A stretch of 64,000 nt of DNA from Alicyclobacillus mali. GTDB taxonomy: Bacteria > Bacillota > Bacilli > Alicyclobacillales > Alicyclobacillaceae. The stretch lies in the NCBI RefSeq assembly GCF_017329565.1, contig NZ_JAFMTT010000002.1. The stretch is one strand, 5' to 3'. Position numbers and translations under genes: made by a program. This document shows positions 8,778 to 16,739 of the stretch, piece by piece. A model generated the notes under the pieces. That model worked only from the letters and a program-made list of their open reading frames with translations, had not been told where the DNA came from and searched no databases. The number at the start of each line of letters is the position of its first letter. Within the stretch, counting starts at the first letter, position 1.

Positions 8778-9596
8778 TCAGCCCTCGCGCGTGTACTCGC
8801 GCCCCATCTCCTCCGCGCGGACGGCCGCCCTCCTCACCGCCTCGACGATGGCCTGATACACGCCCTGCGACTGCATCACCTCGACGCCTGCGTGGGTGGT
8901 GCCGTTCGGCGAGGTCACGCGGCGTCGCAATTCGCTCGGGCTCAGATCCCACTCGCGCAGGACGTGCGCCGTGCCGATGACCGTCTGCACCAGAAGTTTC
9001 CGCGCGAGTTCCGGGGCGAAGCCGAGTTCTACCGCCGCCTGCTCCATCGCCTCGAGGAGATAGCTGATGAACCCCGGGCCGCTGCCGGAAAACGCGGTGG
9101 CGGCGTCCATCAGCCCCTCCTCAATCTCGACCACCTGCCCGAGACCGGCCAGCATCTCGACGACCCGGCGAAGCTTGTCCCGCGGCACCGTCGAAGGCGC
9201 CGACAGCGCGATGGCCCCCATGCCAACCGCCACCGGCACGTTCGGCATGGTGCGAATGATGTACGGGTGCCCCCCCGTCGCGCGCTGCATGGCTTCAATG
9301 GGGATGCCCGCTGCAAACGACAAGAGCACCTGATCCGACAGATGAGGACGTAGTTGTTTCAAAGCCTCCATCATGTCGTACGGCTTCACCGCGAGAATGA
9401 TGAGGTCCGCGTCCACCGCCCGCGCCAACGAGTCGGCAGGCGTAATGCCATACCATTCGCTCAATTCCAACAATCGTTCCCTACGCGATCGATTGGAGAC
9501 GAAGATGTCCCGCGGATCGATCACGCCCTCTTCCACGATGCCTTTGATAAACGACTCGGCCATCGAACCGGCGCCGAGGACAAAAAGCCGCTTCAA
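8778..9596 (-). CDS. proC: Pyrroline-5-carboxylate reductase
   Basis: NAD(P)H-dependent last step of proline synthesis (272 residues). N-terminal Rossmann fold with LGAGSMAESFIKG, then ILAVKP, and a C-terminal dimerisation domain with FSGSGPGFISYLLEAM and TSPNGTTHAGV, the P5CR signature. TTG start at 9596 with GGAGGTGGAGGG upstream. ComER-type paralogues in Bacilli share this fold, so a role other than proline synthesis is possible. The end lies inside an imperfect GC-rich hairpin (8759-8786) that has no T-run. Confidence 0.9.
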   Translation of the reverse strand: MKRLFVLGAGSMAESFIKGIVEEGVIDPRDIFVSNRSRRERLLELSEWYGITPADSLARAVDADLIILAVKPYDMMEALKQLRPHLSDQVLLSFAAGIPIEAMQRATGGHPYIIRTMPNVPVAVGMGAIALSAPSTVPRDKLRRVVEMLAGLGQVVEIEEGLMDAATAFSGSGPGFISYLLEAMEQAAVELGFAPELARKLLVQTVIGTAHVLREWDLSPSELRRRVTSPNGTTHAGVEVMQSQGVYQAIVEAVRRAAVRAEEMGREYTREG

Positions 9597-9621
9597 CCCT
9601 CCACCTCCTGTTGGCGCGCGG

Positions 9622-10398
9622 TCATTGCGACCGATCCACGCCCGTCAAAAACCGCACGACTTCTCGAATGACCTCGGATTCCCAGTGCCGGTTGTTGAAC
9701 GTGTGATCCGCCTCTTCGATCAGATGCAGCCGCGCGCGCTCGCCGTACACCTCGTTCTGATACTTGAGCGACACCTCGTACGGTACGGCCTGGTCCTCCA
9801 TCCCGTGGACGATCAGCACCTTTCCGCGGAACGGCTTGGCTCGCTCGAACGCGTCGATTTGTTTGAGGTCTTCATACAATCTGCGGCCCACGAGGTTGCC
9901 GCCGAGATCAACCACATCGGCATCCGCCGCAGCGCCCAGCGCCTCGGCCTGCTTGTCCGCAATGTCGGCCATGTTGCCCGCCGGTGCGAGGAGCACGAGC
10001 CTGTCCACCTTGTCCGGCTCGTCACCGGCCACGATGGACGCGACGTAACCGCCCATGCTGAGGCCGATGAGGCTCACTCGGTCCGAATGGATGCGAGGAT
10101 CTCGCCGCACCCAGTCCAAAATGGCCTTCGCATCTCGGATCTCGGATGTGGCGGTCATGTCCTGAAACTCGCCGTCGGAGTCTCCGCTACCGGCGAAATC
10201 GAGGCGGAACGCCGCCACGCCCTCGGCCTCCAGCGCGCGGCTCAGTTTGACGAACAGCTGATGGGGCTCGATGTGGGTGCCCGTGAAGCCGTGAAACAAA
10301 ATCGCCGCAGGCACGGACTCGCTCGCTGCCTCATCAGGCACGTGCTCCATGCCGCGAAGGACGAGACCATCCACTTCGAGCTCGACCGGTCTCTGCAT
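9622..10398 (-). CDS. Alpha/beta hydrolase (esterase)
   Basis: A 258-residue hydrolase. Oxyanion region HGFTGTHIEPH, nucleophile Ser in IGLSMGGYVAS, acid Asp in VHGMEDQAVPYE and His in EEADHTFNN make a complete catalytic triad. It resembles feruloyl/cinnamoyl-esterase-like peptidases of the S9/Est1E type, but the substrate is unknown. ATG at 10398 follows AAGGGA by ten bases. Co-directional with proC, 26 bases upstream, so they may be cotranscribed. Confidence 0.88.
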   Translation of the reverse strand: MQRPVELEVDGLVLRGMEHVPDEAASESVPAAILFHGFTGTHIEPHQLFVKLSRALEAEGVAAFRLDFAGSGDSDGEFQDMTATSEIRDAKAILDWVRRDPRIHSDRVSLIGLSMGGYVASIVAGDEPDKVDRLVLLAPAGNMADIADKQAEALGAAADADVVDLGGNLVGRRLYEDLKQIDAFERAKPFRGKVLIVHGMEDQAVPYEVSLKYQNEVYGERARLHLIEEADHTFNNRHWESEVIREVVRFLTGVDRSQ

Positions 10399-10524
10399 CC
10401 CAACACGCTCCCTTGACGGAATCGCCATGGATTTCCCCGAATGGGACTGTTTCCGCACACCATGTTACCACGAAACCGCGGCTCGCGCTGGCGATGGCAG
10501 GTGCAAAAAATCCGCCGCGAAGAC

Positions 10525-10554
10525 TTGACTTCCCTCGCGAGGCCATGGTAATGT
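10525..10554 (+). promoter_or_regulatory. Promoter of the tRNA cluster
   Basis: -35 TTGACT (10525-10530), 18-base spacer, -10 TAATGT (10549-10554), about 50 bases before tRNA-Tyr. No other good promoter is seen ahead of the cluster. Confidence 0.6.
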
Positions 10555-10605
10555 ACTGAATGCGCGCGGCGCCATCGAATGAGCTGGCGAGCCGGCGCAG
10601 GTCGC

Positions 10606-10690
10606 GGAGGGGTACCAAAGTGGCCAAATGGGGCGGACTGTAAATCCGTTGCGTAATGCTTCGCAGGTTCGAATCCTGCCCCCTCCACCA
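10606..10690 (+). tRNA. tRNA-Tyr (GTA)
   Basis: Class II tRNA of 85 bases with a long variable arm and encoded CCA. Acceptor GGAGGGG pairs with CCCCTCC; anticodon GTA in CTGTAAA; T-arm GGTTCGAATCC. Confidence 0.96.
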
Positions 10691-10691
10691 G

Positions 10692-10711
10692 CCCAACGCT
10701 TGCGCGTTGGG
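10692..10711 (+). terminator. Hairpin after tRNA-Tyr
   Basis: CCCAACGC / GCGTTGGG stem with a TTGC loop, followed by GTTTGCTTT. Weak terminator or processing signal. Confidence 0.4.
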
Positions 10712-10735
10712 GTTTGCTTTACCTTCGGTCGGTGT

Positions 10736-10812
10736 GGTGAGTGTGGCGAAGGGGTTAACGCACCGGATTGTGGTTCCGGCATGCATGGGTTCGAATCCCA
10801 TCACTCACCCCA
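10736..10812 (+). tRNA. tRNA-His (GTG)
   Basis: Anticodon GTG in TTGTGGT. The encoded G at position -1 (10736) faces C73, as required for histidyl-tRNA. Acceptor GTGAGTG/CACTCAC; CCA encoded. Confidence 0.95.
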
Positions 10813-10817
10813 AATGC

Positions 10818-10891
10818 TGGGGAATAGCCAAGTGGTAAGGCAGCGGTTTTTGGTACCGCGATCGAAGGTTCGAATCCTTCTTCCCCAGCCA
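10818..10891 (+). tRNA. tRNA-Gln (TTG)
   Basis: Anticodon TTG in a loop closed by GCGGT/ACCGC. Acceptor TGGGGAA/TTCCCCA, discriminator G, CCA encoded. Confidence 0.95.
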
Positions 10892-10907
10892 CGCACGGCG
10901 CAGTCGA

Positions 10908-10939
10908 GACGCGCCCTTCGGCGCCGCCGGGGGCGCGTC
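10908..10939 (+). terminator. GC-rich hairpin after tRNA-Gln
   Basis: Nine-base stem GACGCGCCC / GGGCGCGTC with a 14-base loop, followed by CTTTG. The T-run is short, so termination would be partial. Confidence 0.4.
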
Positions 10940-10945
10940 CTTTGT

Positions 10946-11021
10946 GGGGGTATAGCTCAGTTGGGAGAGCACCTGCCTTGCAAGCAGGGGGTCGTCGGTT
11001 CGAATCCGGCTACCTCCACCA
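10946..11021 (+). tRNA. tRNA-Ala (TGC)
   Basis: Anticodon TGC in CTTGCAA. Acceptor GGGGGTA pairs with TACCTCC (one G-T pair). CCA encoded. Confidence 0.95.
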
Positions 11022-11026
11022 CACAT

Positions 11027-11101
11027 TCCTCGATAGCTCAGCGGTAGAGCATCCGGCTGTTAACCGGAGGGTCGCAGGTTCGAATCCTGCTCGGGGAGCC
11101 A
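11027..11101 (+). tRNA. tRNA-Asn (GTT)
   Basis: Anticodon GTT in CTGTTAA. Acceptor TCCTCGA/TCGGGGA, discriminator G, CCA encoded. Confidence 0.95.
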
Positions 11102-11105
11102 ACTC

Positions 11106-11180
11106 GGCCCCATGGTCAAGTGGTTAAGACACCACCCTTTCACGGTGGTAACGGGGGTTCGAATCCCCCTGGGGTCACCA
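11106..11180 (+). tRNA. tRNA-Glu (TTC)
   Basis: Anticodon TTC in CTTTCAC. Acceptor GGCCCCA/TGGGGTC, discriminator A, CCA encoded. Confidence 0.95.
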
Positions 11181-11182
11181 GT

Positions 11183-11206
11183 GCCCAGGCATGAAAGTGC
11201 CTGGGC
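11183..11206 (+). terminator. Hairpin between tRNA-Glu and tRNA-fMet
   Basis: Perfect nine-base stem GCCCAGGCA / TGCCTGGGC with a six-base loop, followed by GTCCGTTTCTC. The strongest of the three hairpins in the cluster. Confidence 0.5.
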
Positions 11207-11240
11207 GTCCGTTTCTCAAACGAACCATGCAGCGAATTGA

Positions 11241-11316
11241 CGCGGGGTGGAGCAGTTGGCAGCTCGTCGGGCTCATAACCCGAAGGTCGCAGGTTCGAGT
11301 CCTGCCCCCGCAACCA
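11241..11316 (+). tRNA. Initiator tRNA-fMet (CAT)
   Basis: Anticodon CAT. C1 opposes A72 (CGCGGGG / CCCCGCA) and the anticodon stem ends in three G-C pairs, the two hallmarks of the initiator. CCA encoded. Confidence 0.95.
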
Positions 11317-11319
11317 CGC

Positions 11320-11395
<76 letters not shown>

Positions 11396-11406
11396 CCTTC
11401 TTCAGC

Positions 11407-11604
11407 TCACGGCCTTCGCACCAAGTTGTACGCAACAGGCCCTTCCGGCGTCTGCATGACCTCAAACGCGACGTGATCGCCCGCGCGGACGCGCCCCAGT
11501 CCAACACCATCCGCGGCGTCAAACGGCAAATCCCATCCGCCTCGCACGCGAAGAATTCCTTGCCGGCCATTCGGATGAACAAAGCAGATGACGCCCCTCT
11601 GCAC
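11407..11604 (-). CDS. Divergent cold-shock-domain-like protein
   Basis: A 65-residue protein whose strand pattern fits a single cold-shock (OB-fold) domain: MQRGVICFV at the start, a central LPFDAADG in place of the usual VFVHFSAI, then RAGDHVAFEV and GPVAYNLV matching the G-V-FEV and GPQA-NV ends of CspA. The aromatic RNA-binding motifs (RNP1 KGFGFI, RNP2 VFVHF) are not kept, so nucleic-acid binding is doubtful. GTG start at 11604 with GAAGGTGG upstream. Converges on tRNA-Phe with eleven bases between. Assignment is by pattern only. Confidence 0.6.
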   Translation of the reverse strand: MQRGVICFVHPNGRQGILRVRGGWDLPFDAADGVGLGRVRAGDHVAFEVMQTPEGPVAYNLVRRP

Positions 11605-11701
11605 CTTTTCACCACCTTCGTTTTCTGCGCGTATCGTCTACAATATTCCCGTTCCATCACGATTCCCTTCCATCTCGCCTCGTGTCAGAGGAGGCCAAGC
11701 C

Positions 11702-12043
11702 ATGAGCACACCCAAAGATCGGTCGGAAGCATGGGAACGCTGCGTTGAAGCCGTGCGGGAGGCCGCGGATATCGCGTCGACCTTCGATGGCCGCCTGTCG
11801 CACGAGCCCATGGACGGCGGCGTCAGGCTCGTGTTTTCACACCCCGGGCAGGCCAAACGCTCGTTCACCATCGCGGTGAGCGTACATGAACACCAAGTGC
11901 GCATCGACGCGCGCGCTGAGGAGGGCGAAGCAAAGGTTTTTGTGTATGAAGGGCCGCCGAAACCGGCGGCCGTGATGCAGGCGGCCATGCAGGCCATCGG
12001 GCGCTGGTATGGCGCAGAGGTGCGGCGGTTGGGGAACGTTTGA
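11702..12043 (+). CDS. Conserved-looking hypothetical protein, 113 aa
   Basis: ATG at 11702 with AGGAGG and seven bases of spacing, so it is very likely translated. Soluble, with an N-terminal helix (SEAWERCVEAVREAADIA), a five-strand middle part (GGVRLVFSHP, RSFTIAVSVHEHQVRIDAR, KVFVYEGPP) and a C-terminal helix (AAVMQAAMQAIGRWYG). No motif recognised. A GC-rich inverted repeat CGAGGG/CCCTCG follows the stop (12047-12068) between this gene and the converging phzF-like gene. Confidence 0.65.
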   Translation: MSTPKDRSEAWERCVEAVREAADIASTFDGRLSHEPMDGGVRLVFSHPGQAKRSFTIAVSVHEHQVRIDARAEEGEAKVFVYEGPPKPAAVMQAAMQAIGRWYGAEVRRLGNV

Positions 12044-12136
12044 AGACGAGGGCACACGGCCCTCGCAACGTGTAAGGCGCGGCGCGCGGAAGGATCCGCG
12101 GCCATGCGCCGCCGTCCGCGCGGCGAGTACCCATGC

Positions 12137-13006
12137 CTATTTGGCCACGCGCATCTCGCCGCGAAGCATGGTGACCGCGTGACCGCCCACCCAGGCGCGC
12201 ATCGGTGGGCCCGCCTCCACGCGCGCCAGAATGAGGCCCGGGCGCCCGAGATTGGCGCCCTGCTCGAATGCCATCTCTCCTGCCGGAACGGCGCCGCGAT
12301 GCGCTAACAAACACGCCAGCGCGCCCGCCGCCGTGCCTGTGTGCGGGTCTTCCGCGACGCCGACTGCAGGCGCGAAGTCGCGCGCCACGGCGACGGCCGA
12401 CGGATGGGCCGGATCGAGCGCGTACACGTGAACGCAGATGGCGCCGAGCCGCCTCGACACCTCGCGCAGGCGCAACGTATCCGGCGTCAGGGCAAACAGG
12501 GCGTCGCGAGACTTCACCGGCACCATCACCTGCCAAATGCCGGTCGACGCCAGCGCAAACGGCAGATCGCTGGGTATCTCATCCTCGCCAAGCCCGAGCG
12601 CCTGCAGCAGCGCGACGCGGACGTCGTCCGGCACCTCGCGAAACTTCGGCTCGGCCTGGCGCATCCAGACCGGCCCCTCCTCGTCAATCCGCATGGGCAA
12701 GATTCCCGCCCGCGTCTCCGCCACGATGTCGCCGACGATGTCCTGTCGCTCGCGGAGCAGATGGAGCGCAGCGATGGTCGCGTGCCCGCAGAGGTCCACC
12801 TCCGCCTCGGGCGTATGGTACTGGATCCGGAACCTGTCCCGCTCGTACCGGAACACAAACGCCGTCTCCGAGCAGTTCATCTCGCGCGCGATTCGCTGGC
12901 GCAGATCTCGCGGCAAGTCTCCACCGTCGATCACGACCCCGGCAGGATTGCCCGAAAATGGTTCTTCGGTGAACGCGTCCACCTGAAACACTTCGATCTC
13001 TCGCAC
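12137..13006 (-). CDS. PhzF family isomerase
   Basis: A 289-residue member of the PhzF/diaminopimelate-epimerase-like fold. The catalytic Glu47 is in NCSETAFVF, and the DLCGHATIAA and DPHTGTAAGAL segments that close the two halves are present. Known members isomerise a phenazine precursor; most, including this one, have unknown substrates and no phenazine genes are nearby. The GTG at 13006 has AAGGAG eight bases upstream; the ATG two codons earlier is too close to it. Its ribosome site overlaps the start of the intergenic region shared with the UbiB-like gene ending at 13023, so they are probably in one transcript. Confidence 0.88.
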   Translation of the reverse strand: MREIEVFQVDAFTEEPFSGNPAGVVIDGGDLPRDLRQRIAREMNCSETAFVFRYERDRFRIQYHTPEAEVDLCGHATIAALHLLRERQDIVGDIVAETRAGILPMRIDEEGPVWMRQAEPKFREVPDDVRVALLQALGLGEDEIPSDLPFALASTGIWQVMVPVKSRDALFALTPDTLRLREVSRRLGAICVHVYALDPAHPSAVAVARDFAPAVGVAEDPHTGTAAGALACLLAHRGAVPAGEMAFEQGANLGRPGLILARVEAGPPMRAWVGGHAVTMLRGEMRVAK

Positions 13007-13022
13007 CGCCATCGCTCCTTGG

Positions 13023-14711
13023 TCACTTGTTTGAACGCCAGATCGAAAGGATCAGCAAAAAGAGCAGAAACAGCCCGACCGCCACGCCGACCTCGGTCGT
13101 CGGAAAGGACCAAAGCCCCGCCGGCGATTTCTTCAGCACCGTCGCAATGAGCAGCCCGGTCATGAAAATGCTGAACGCGAGCAGCGTGATGCTGAACGAC
13201 AGCCGGTTCCCGATGCGCACCAACTGCCGTGTGAGCGTATCCAATTCAGCCATTTCGAGCTCGATGCGGATTTTCCCTTGCCGCCAGTGGCGCAGGATGT
13301 CGATCACGTGGCGCGGCACATCGCTCAGAAACTCCAGCCCCTCCACGGCGCCGCGCGCAAGATAGGAGGCAAAGTGGCGAGGGCGCACGCGCTCCTTGAG
13401 CAGGGCGCGGCCAAACGGTTCGGCGATGTTGAGGATGCGGAAAGCCGGATCGAGCCCCTCCACGACGCCCTCGATGGTCACGAGCGCCTTGCCGACGAGG
13501 GCGAGATCGGACGGAATGCGGACGCGGTGGCGATAAGCGACCGCGAACAGTTCGCTCACGGCCTCTCCCAGGCTGATTTGGGTGAGCGGGATTTCGTAAT
13601 ATTTTTCGCGCAGATGATCCACGTCGCGGTACAACCGGTGTTCGTCGATGTCGTGCGGCACCACGCCCATCCTGTTCAGCACGCGCACAATGGCGCGCGT
13701 GTCCCGACGCATGAGGGCGATGACGAGCGCGGCCAGATGCTGTTTCATCTCGCTCGACAGCCTACCCACCATACCGAAATCCATGAACAGGATGCTGTGA
13801 TCCGGCAGAACCGCGAGATTGCCCGGATGCGGATCCGCGTGAAACACGCCGTGAACAAGCATCTGCGTGAGCACAGCGTGCGTCACGCGCCTGGCGATCT
13901 CGTCCGTCCGATAGCCCTTTTCGATGAGCTCGTCCCGGTGCTGCAGTTTGATACCCCGCACGTACTCCATCGTGAGCACGCGCGGGGTCGTGTACTCCCA
14001 GTAGATTTCCGGAATCCGCACATCCGCATCGCTTTCGTGCACGCGCCTCAGGCGGTCGGCGTTGTGGGCCTCGACCGTGTAGTTCAGCTCGTTCAGGAGC
14101 GTGTGACGAAATTCCTCCACCACGGCCGTCAGCTCATAGTGAGATGCCCACTCGAAGTGGCGCTCGGTCAGGCGGGCGAGGTCCATGAGAATGTCGAGAT
14201 CGATCTCAATTTTCCGGCGAATGTCCGGGCGCTGAACCTTGACCGCCACCTCTTCTCCGTTCAACAGTTCGGCGCGGTGAACCTGGCCGATGGAGGCCGA
14301 ACCGACCGGCTCCTCGTCGAACGCGCGGAAAACCTCGTCGAGCGGCTGACCGAGCTCGCCTTCCACAATCTTTCTGACCTCTGCAAACGGGACGGGAGGC
14401 ACGTCGTCCTGGAGCTTGGCGAGCTGCTCGATGAGCTCCGGCGGAAACACGTCCGCGCGCAGGCTGGCGATTTGCCCGAGCTTGATGAAAGTCGGTCCAA
14501 GTTTTTCAAGCACCACTCGGATCCGCTCATAGGTCGAAAGCGACTCCCGGTCCTCGCGGCCCGAGAAGAGCCGGCGAGGGAGCGAAAGCAGATCGACCAG
14601 CCCTATCTCGTCGATGAACCAACCAAAGCCATTGGCAACCAGAATCTGCGCGATGTCCTTATAGCGAGACAGATGGCGCACCCGCCGGCCGAGCATGTGT
14701 CCTCTGACCAT
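13023..14711 (-). CDS. ABC1/UbiB-type atypical kinase
   Basis: A 562-residue AarF/UbiB/ADCK protein, an atypical kinase or ATPase implicated in quinone lipid handling. The family's invariant KLGQ (residues 77-80) occurs in FIKLGQIASLRADVFPPEL, the A-rich-type loop is GSASIGQVHRA, the ATP lysine is in EEVAVKVQRP, and the metal Asp-Phe-Gly is LFMDFGMVGRL after HADPHPGNL. Two membrane helices close the C-terminus. ATG at 14711 with AAAGGAG and six bases. The phasin-like gene upstream is the expected partner. Confidence 0.93.
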   Translation of the reverse strand: MVRGHMLGRRVRHLSRYKDIAQILVANGFGWFIDEIGLVDLLSLPRRLFSGREDRESLSTYERIRVVLEKLGPTFIKLGQIASLRADVFPPELIEQLAKLQDDVPPVPFAEVRKIVEGELGQPLDEVFRAFDEEPVGSASIGQVHRAELLNGEEVAVKVQRPDIRRKIEIDLDILMDLARLTERHFEWASHYELTAVVEEFRHTLLNELNYTVEAHNADRLRRVHESDADVRIPEIYWEYTTPRVLTMEYVRGIKLQHRDELIEKGYRTDEIARRVTHAVLTQMLVHGVFHADPHPGNLAVLPDHSILFMDFGMVGRLSSEMKQHLAALVIALMRRDTRAIVRVLNRMGVVPHDIDEHRLYRDVDHLREKYYEIPLTQISLGEAVSELFAVAYRHRVRIPSDLALVGKALVTIEGVVEGLDPAFRILNIAEPFGRALLKERVRPRHFASYLARGAVEGLEFLSDVPRHVIDILRHWRQGKIRIELEMAELDTLTRQLVRIGNRLSFSITLLAFSIFMTGLLIATVLKKSPAGLWSFPTTEVGVAVGLFLLFLLILSIWRSNK

Positions 14712-14760
14712 GGTCCACTCCTTTACGGCGAAAAGAAAGGTTGCGCCAACGCGCCGATCA

Positions 14761-15117
14761 TCACGCCTGCGGTTCGCCGCCGTTGCCGAGCCGCGACTCG
14801 AGTTCCGCCACGCGCGCGTCGAGCCGCTCGACCATCGCGCGAAGCTGGCGGATTTCCGCGCGCAGCACCTCCTGATCTTCCCGGATGCCCAACTTGGTCA
14901 GCGTGCGCTGCACGTTGTCCTGAATAGAATTTTGGAACTCCGCGCGCTCCTTCTCCCCGCGTTCCACCAATTCCTGCACGAACTCCTTCGTCTGTTGGGG
15001 CGTCATGCGCTTCTCCTCAGCCCACTGCTTGGCGGCCTCGGCGATCTTCTCACTGCTGTAGGTGATAATCCCAATGCCCAAGTCCACCATCTTGCGAAAC
15101 TGTTCTTCCACGTCCAT
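14761..15117 (-). CDS. Phasin-like coiled-coil protein
   Basis: A 118-residue all-helical acidic/basic protein. The N-terminus (MVDLGIGIITYSSEKIAEAAKQ) is amphipathic and resembles the phasin/PhaF-like family; the C-terminus (EVLRAEIRQLRAMVERLDARVAELESRL) is a leucine-heptad coiled coil. Phasins coat polyhydroxyalkanoate granules, but no PHA gene is here, so another surface or membrane-associated role, perhaps with the UbiB-like kinase 50 bases downstream, is as likely. ATG at 15117 follows GGAGGT by seven bases. Confidence 0.75.
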   Translation of the reverse strand: MDVEEQFRKMVDLGIGIITYSSEKIAEAAKQWAEEKRMTPQQTKEFVQELVERGEKERAEFQNSIQDNVQRTLTKLGIREDQEVLRAEIRQLRAMVERLDARVAELESRLGNGGEPQA

Positions 15118-15204
15118 CACGCGCACCTCCACATACATGCGTTTCCTCACCAGGATTTCTTTTAAGTGTATCACGCAAAGCTCGCGTTCGCTTCGAAAAC
15201 CTGC

Positions 15205-15942
15205 CTATCTTGCGCCTCTTCCGTCATAAGCGCGGAGCGCCTCGATCTCGTCCTCCGTCAACCGCCGGTATTCGCCCGGCTGCAGGGCCGGATCGAGCGA
15301 CAGCGGTCCCATGCTGATACGCTTCAAAAACGTGACGCGCTTGCCGAGTGAGGCGAACATGCGCTTCACCTGATGGTATTTTCCCTCGTACACCTGAATG
15401 ACCGCCTCCGACTCCGCGCCGGATCGCAAAATCTCAAGCTCGGCGGGCATGGCCATGTACCCGTCGTCCAGCTCCACACCTTCGGCCATCGCGCGCACGT
15501 CGTCTTCCCCAAGCGCGCCGCGCACGCGGACGAAGTAGCGCTTGGGCACGTGGCGCTTCGGCGCGAGCAGGCGGTGCGCCAGCGCGCCGTCGTTGGTGAG
15601 CAGAAGGAGCCCTTCGGCGTCCTTGTCGAGGCGACCGACGGGAAACACATCCCGCCAGATATCCTCCTCGTTCAACAGCTCGATCACGACTGGATCCCGC
15701 GGATCCTCGGTGCTGGACACGTAACCAGGAGGCTTATACATCATGAAGTACACGAGCGGCTCGTACGGCACCAGCTCGCCGTCCAATTCCAGCACATCCA
15801 CGGCCGGATCTGCGTGCTTCGCGGCATCTTTCACCGTTTCGCCGTTCAAGCGCACGCGGCCTGCGCGGCAGAGCTTCTTGGCCTCGCTGCGCGTTCCATA
15901 TCCGGCCGTGGTCAGCCATTTGTCCACGCGTATTGTCGACAT
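15205..15942 (-). CDS. RsuA/RluB-family rRNA pseudouridine synthase
   Basis: Converts specific uridines in ribosomal RNA to pseudouridine. Of 245 residues, 1-60 form an S4 RNA-binding domain (RVDKWLTTAGYGTRSEAKKL) and the rest the catalytic domain with the active-site Asp in VGRLDKDAEGLLLLTNDG and the conserved YHQVKRMF. Length and sequence fit the 16S U516-type RsuA group better than RluB. ATG at 15942 with GGAGG six bases upstream. Confidence 0.92.
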   Translation of the reverse strand: MSTIRVDKWLTTAGYGTRSEAKKLCRAGRVRLNGETVKDAAKHADPAVDVLELDGELVPYEPLVYFMMYKPPGYVSSTEDPRDPVVIELLNEEDIWRDVFPVGRLDKDAEGLLLLTNDGALAHRLLAPKRHVPKRYFVRVRGALGEDDVRAMAEGVELDDGYMAMPAELEILRSGAESEAVIQVYEGKYHQVKRMFASLGKRVTFLKRISMGPLSLDPALQPGEYRRLTEDEIEALRAYDGRGAR

Positions 15943-16052
15943 CGTCCTGCCTCCATCACCATCGCTCCGCGGGCGGGTTGTGTCCTGCACTGGAAGCGGT
16001 ACAATAAGATTAGCTCGTTCGCTTGGCGCGAACGGAAAGCGAGGTGTTGGTC

Positions 16053-16262
16053 ATGCATGTGGCGACCATTGTCCTCATTGCGCTGTTGGCCGTCGTGGCT
16101 GTGTTCCTCGGCGTGATCGCGTTCGTCGCGCTGACGGTGTGGTGGACCTTTAAGCCTCTCCTGGACGTGCTCGGCAAGATTGCGCTCGCGCTCGATCTCG
16201 GCCGTTTCCTCTACCGCCACAACCGCAGGCAGGTCTTTCGCCGCGCGCGGCATCACGAATAA
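16053..16262 (+). CDS. Small single-span membrane protein
   Basis: A 69-residue protein with a long hydrophobic segment (residues 3-34), then an amphipathic stretch (FKPLLDVLGKIALALDLGRFLY) and a very basic tail rich in His and Arg. ATG at 16053 with GAGGTG upstream. Followed by a strong terminator, so it is a monocistronic unit. Family unknown. Confidence 0.6.
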   Translation: MHVATIVLIALLAVVAVFLGVIAFVALTVWWTFKPLLDVLGKIALALDLGRFLYRHNRRQVFRRARHHE

Positions 16263-16275
16263 CGGAGAAGTATTC

Positions 16276-16300
16276 GGCGCGCCTCAGGGCGCGCCTTTTT
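16276..16300 (+). terminator. Rho-independent terminator
   Basis: GGCGCGCC, loop TCAG, GGCGCGCC, then five T residues. Ends the small membrane-protein gene. The loop contains the stop codon (16284-16286) of the YuzB-like gene on the other strand. Confidence 0.85.
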
Positions 16301-16556
16301 CGTCCTCGCTTGAGGTGAGCCATCGAAGCAGCGCGCGTGCCTCGTCCTCTATCTTCTCCACGCACTTCGCGGGATCCGGATCATGCACGAGCTTGCCATT
16401 CACGTAAGCGAAGGCTCGCACCTGGCACAGGCCGCAGGTGTTGGTGCAGTCCGTCTCCAGCACCGCCGCGCCTGGCAGCCGCTGCTCAATCTCCGAAAGC
16501 CACTCGGGGGCCAGCCGGTTGTTGGCACATACCTCGATCACGACAAGCCCGTCCAC
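16284..16556 (-). CDS. YuzB-like (DUF1450) protein
   Basis: A 90-residue protein of the DUF1450/YuzB family. Conserved features are VIEVCANNRL at the N-terminus and the cysteine cluster in ETDCTNTCGLCQVRAFAYVNG, which looks like a thioredoxin-like ferredoxin fold that may bind metal or a cluster. GTG at 16556 follows GGGAGGG by seven bases. Cellular role not known for the family. Confidence 0.85.
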   Translation of the reverse strand: MDGLVVIEVCANNRLAPEWLSEIEQRLPGAAVLETDCTNTCGLCQVRAFAYVNGKLVHDPDPAKCVEKIEDEARALLRWLTSSEDEKGAP

Positions 16557-16739
16557 GGCCCTTCCCTCCCGCACTCTACCCATATCCATTGTACACCTGT
16601 GCGCGGTCCCTTCGCGCGAGGCCCCATTCCACGCCGATCCCAGCATGCCCAGTCTCTCGCGCGCAAAGCGCCCTCCAATGAAAATTCAAGCTCGCCATGG
16701 AATACTGCGAATGAAGATGAGATGGCAGGAGGTTCAACC

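Noticed and set aside
8759..8786. Hairpin at the end of moaB and proC as terminator
   Set aside because: Imperfect stem that includes the proC stop and has no T-run.
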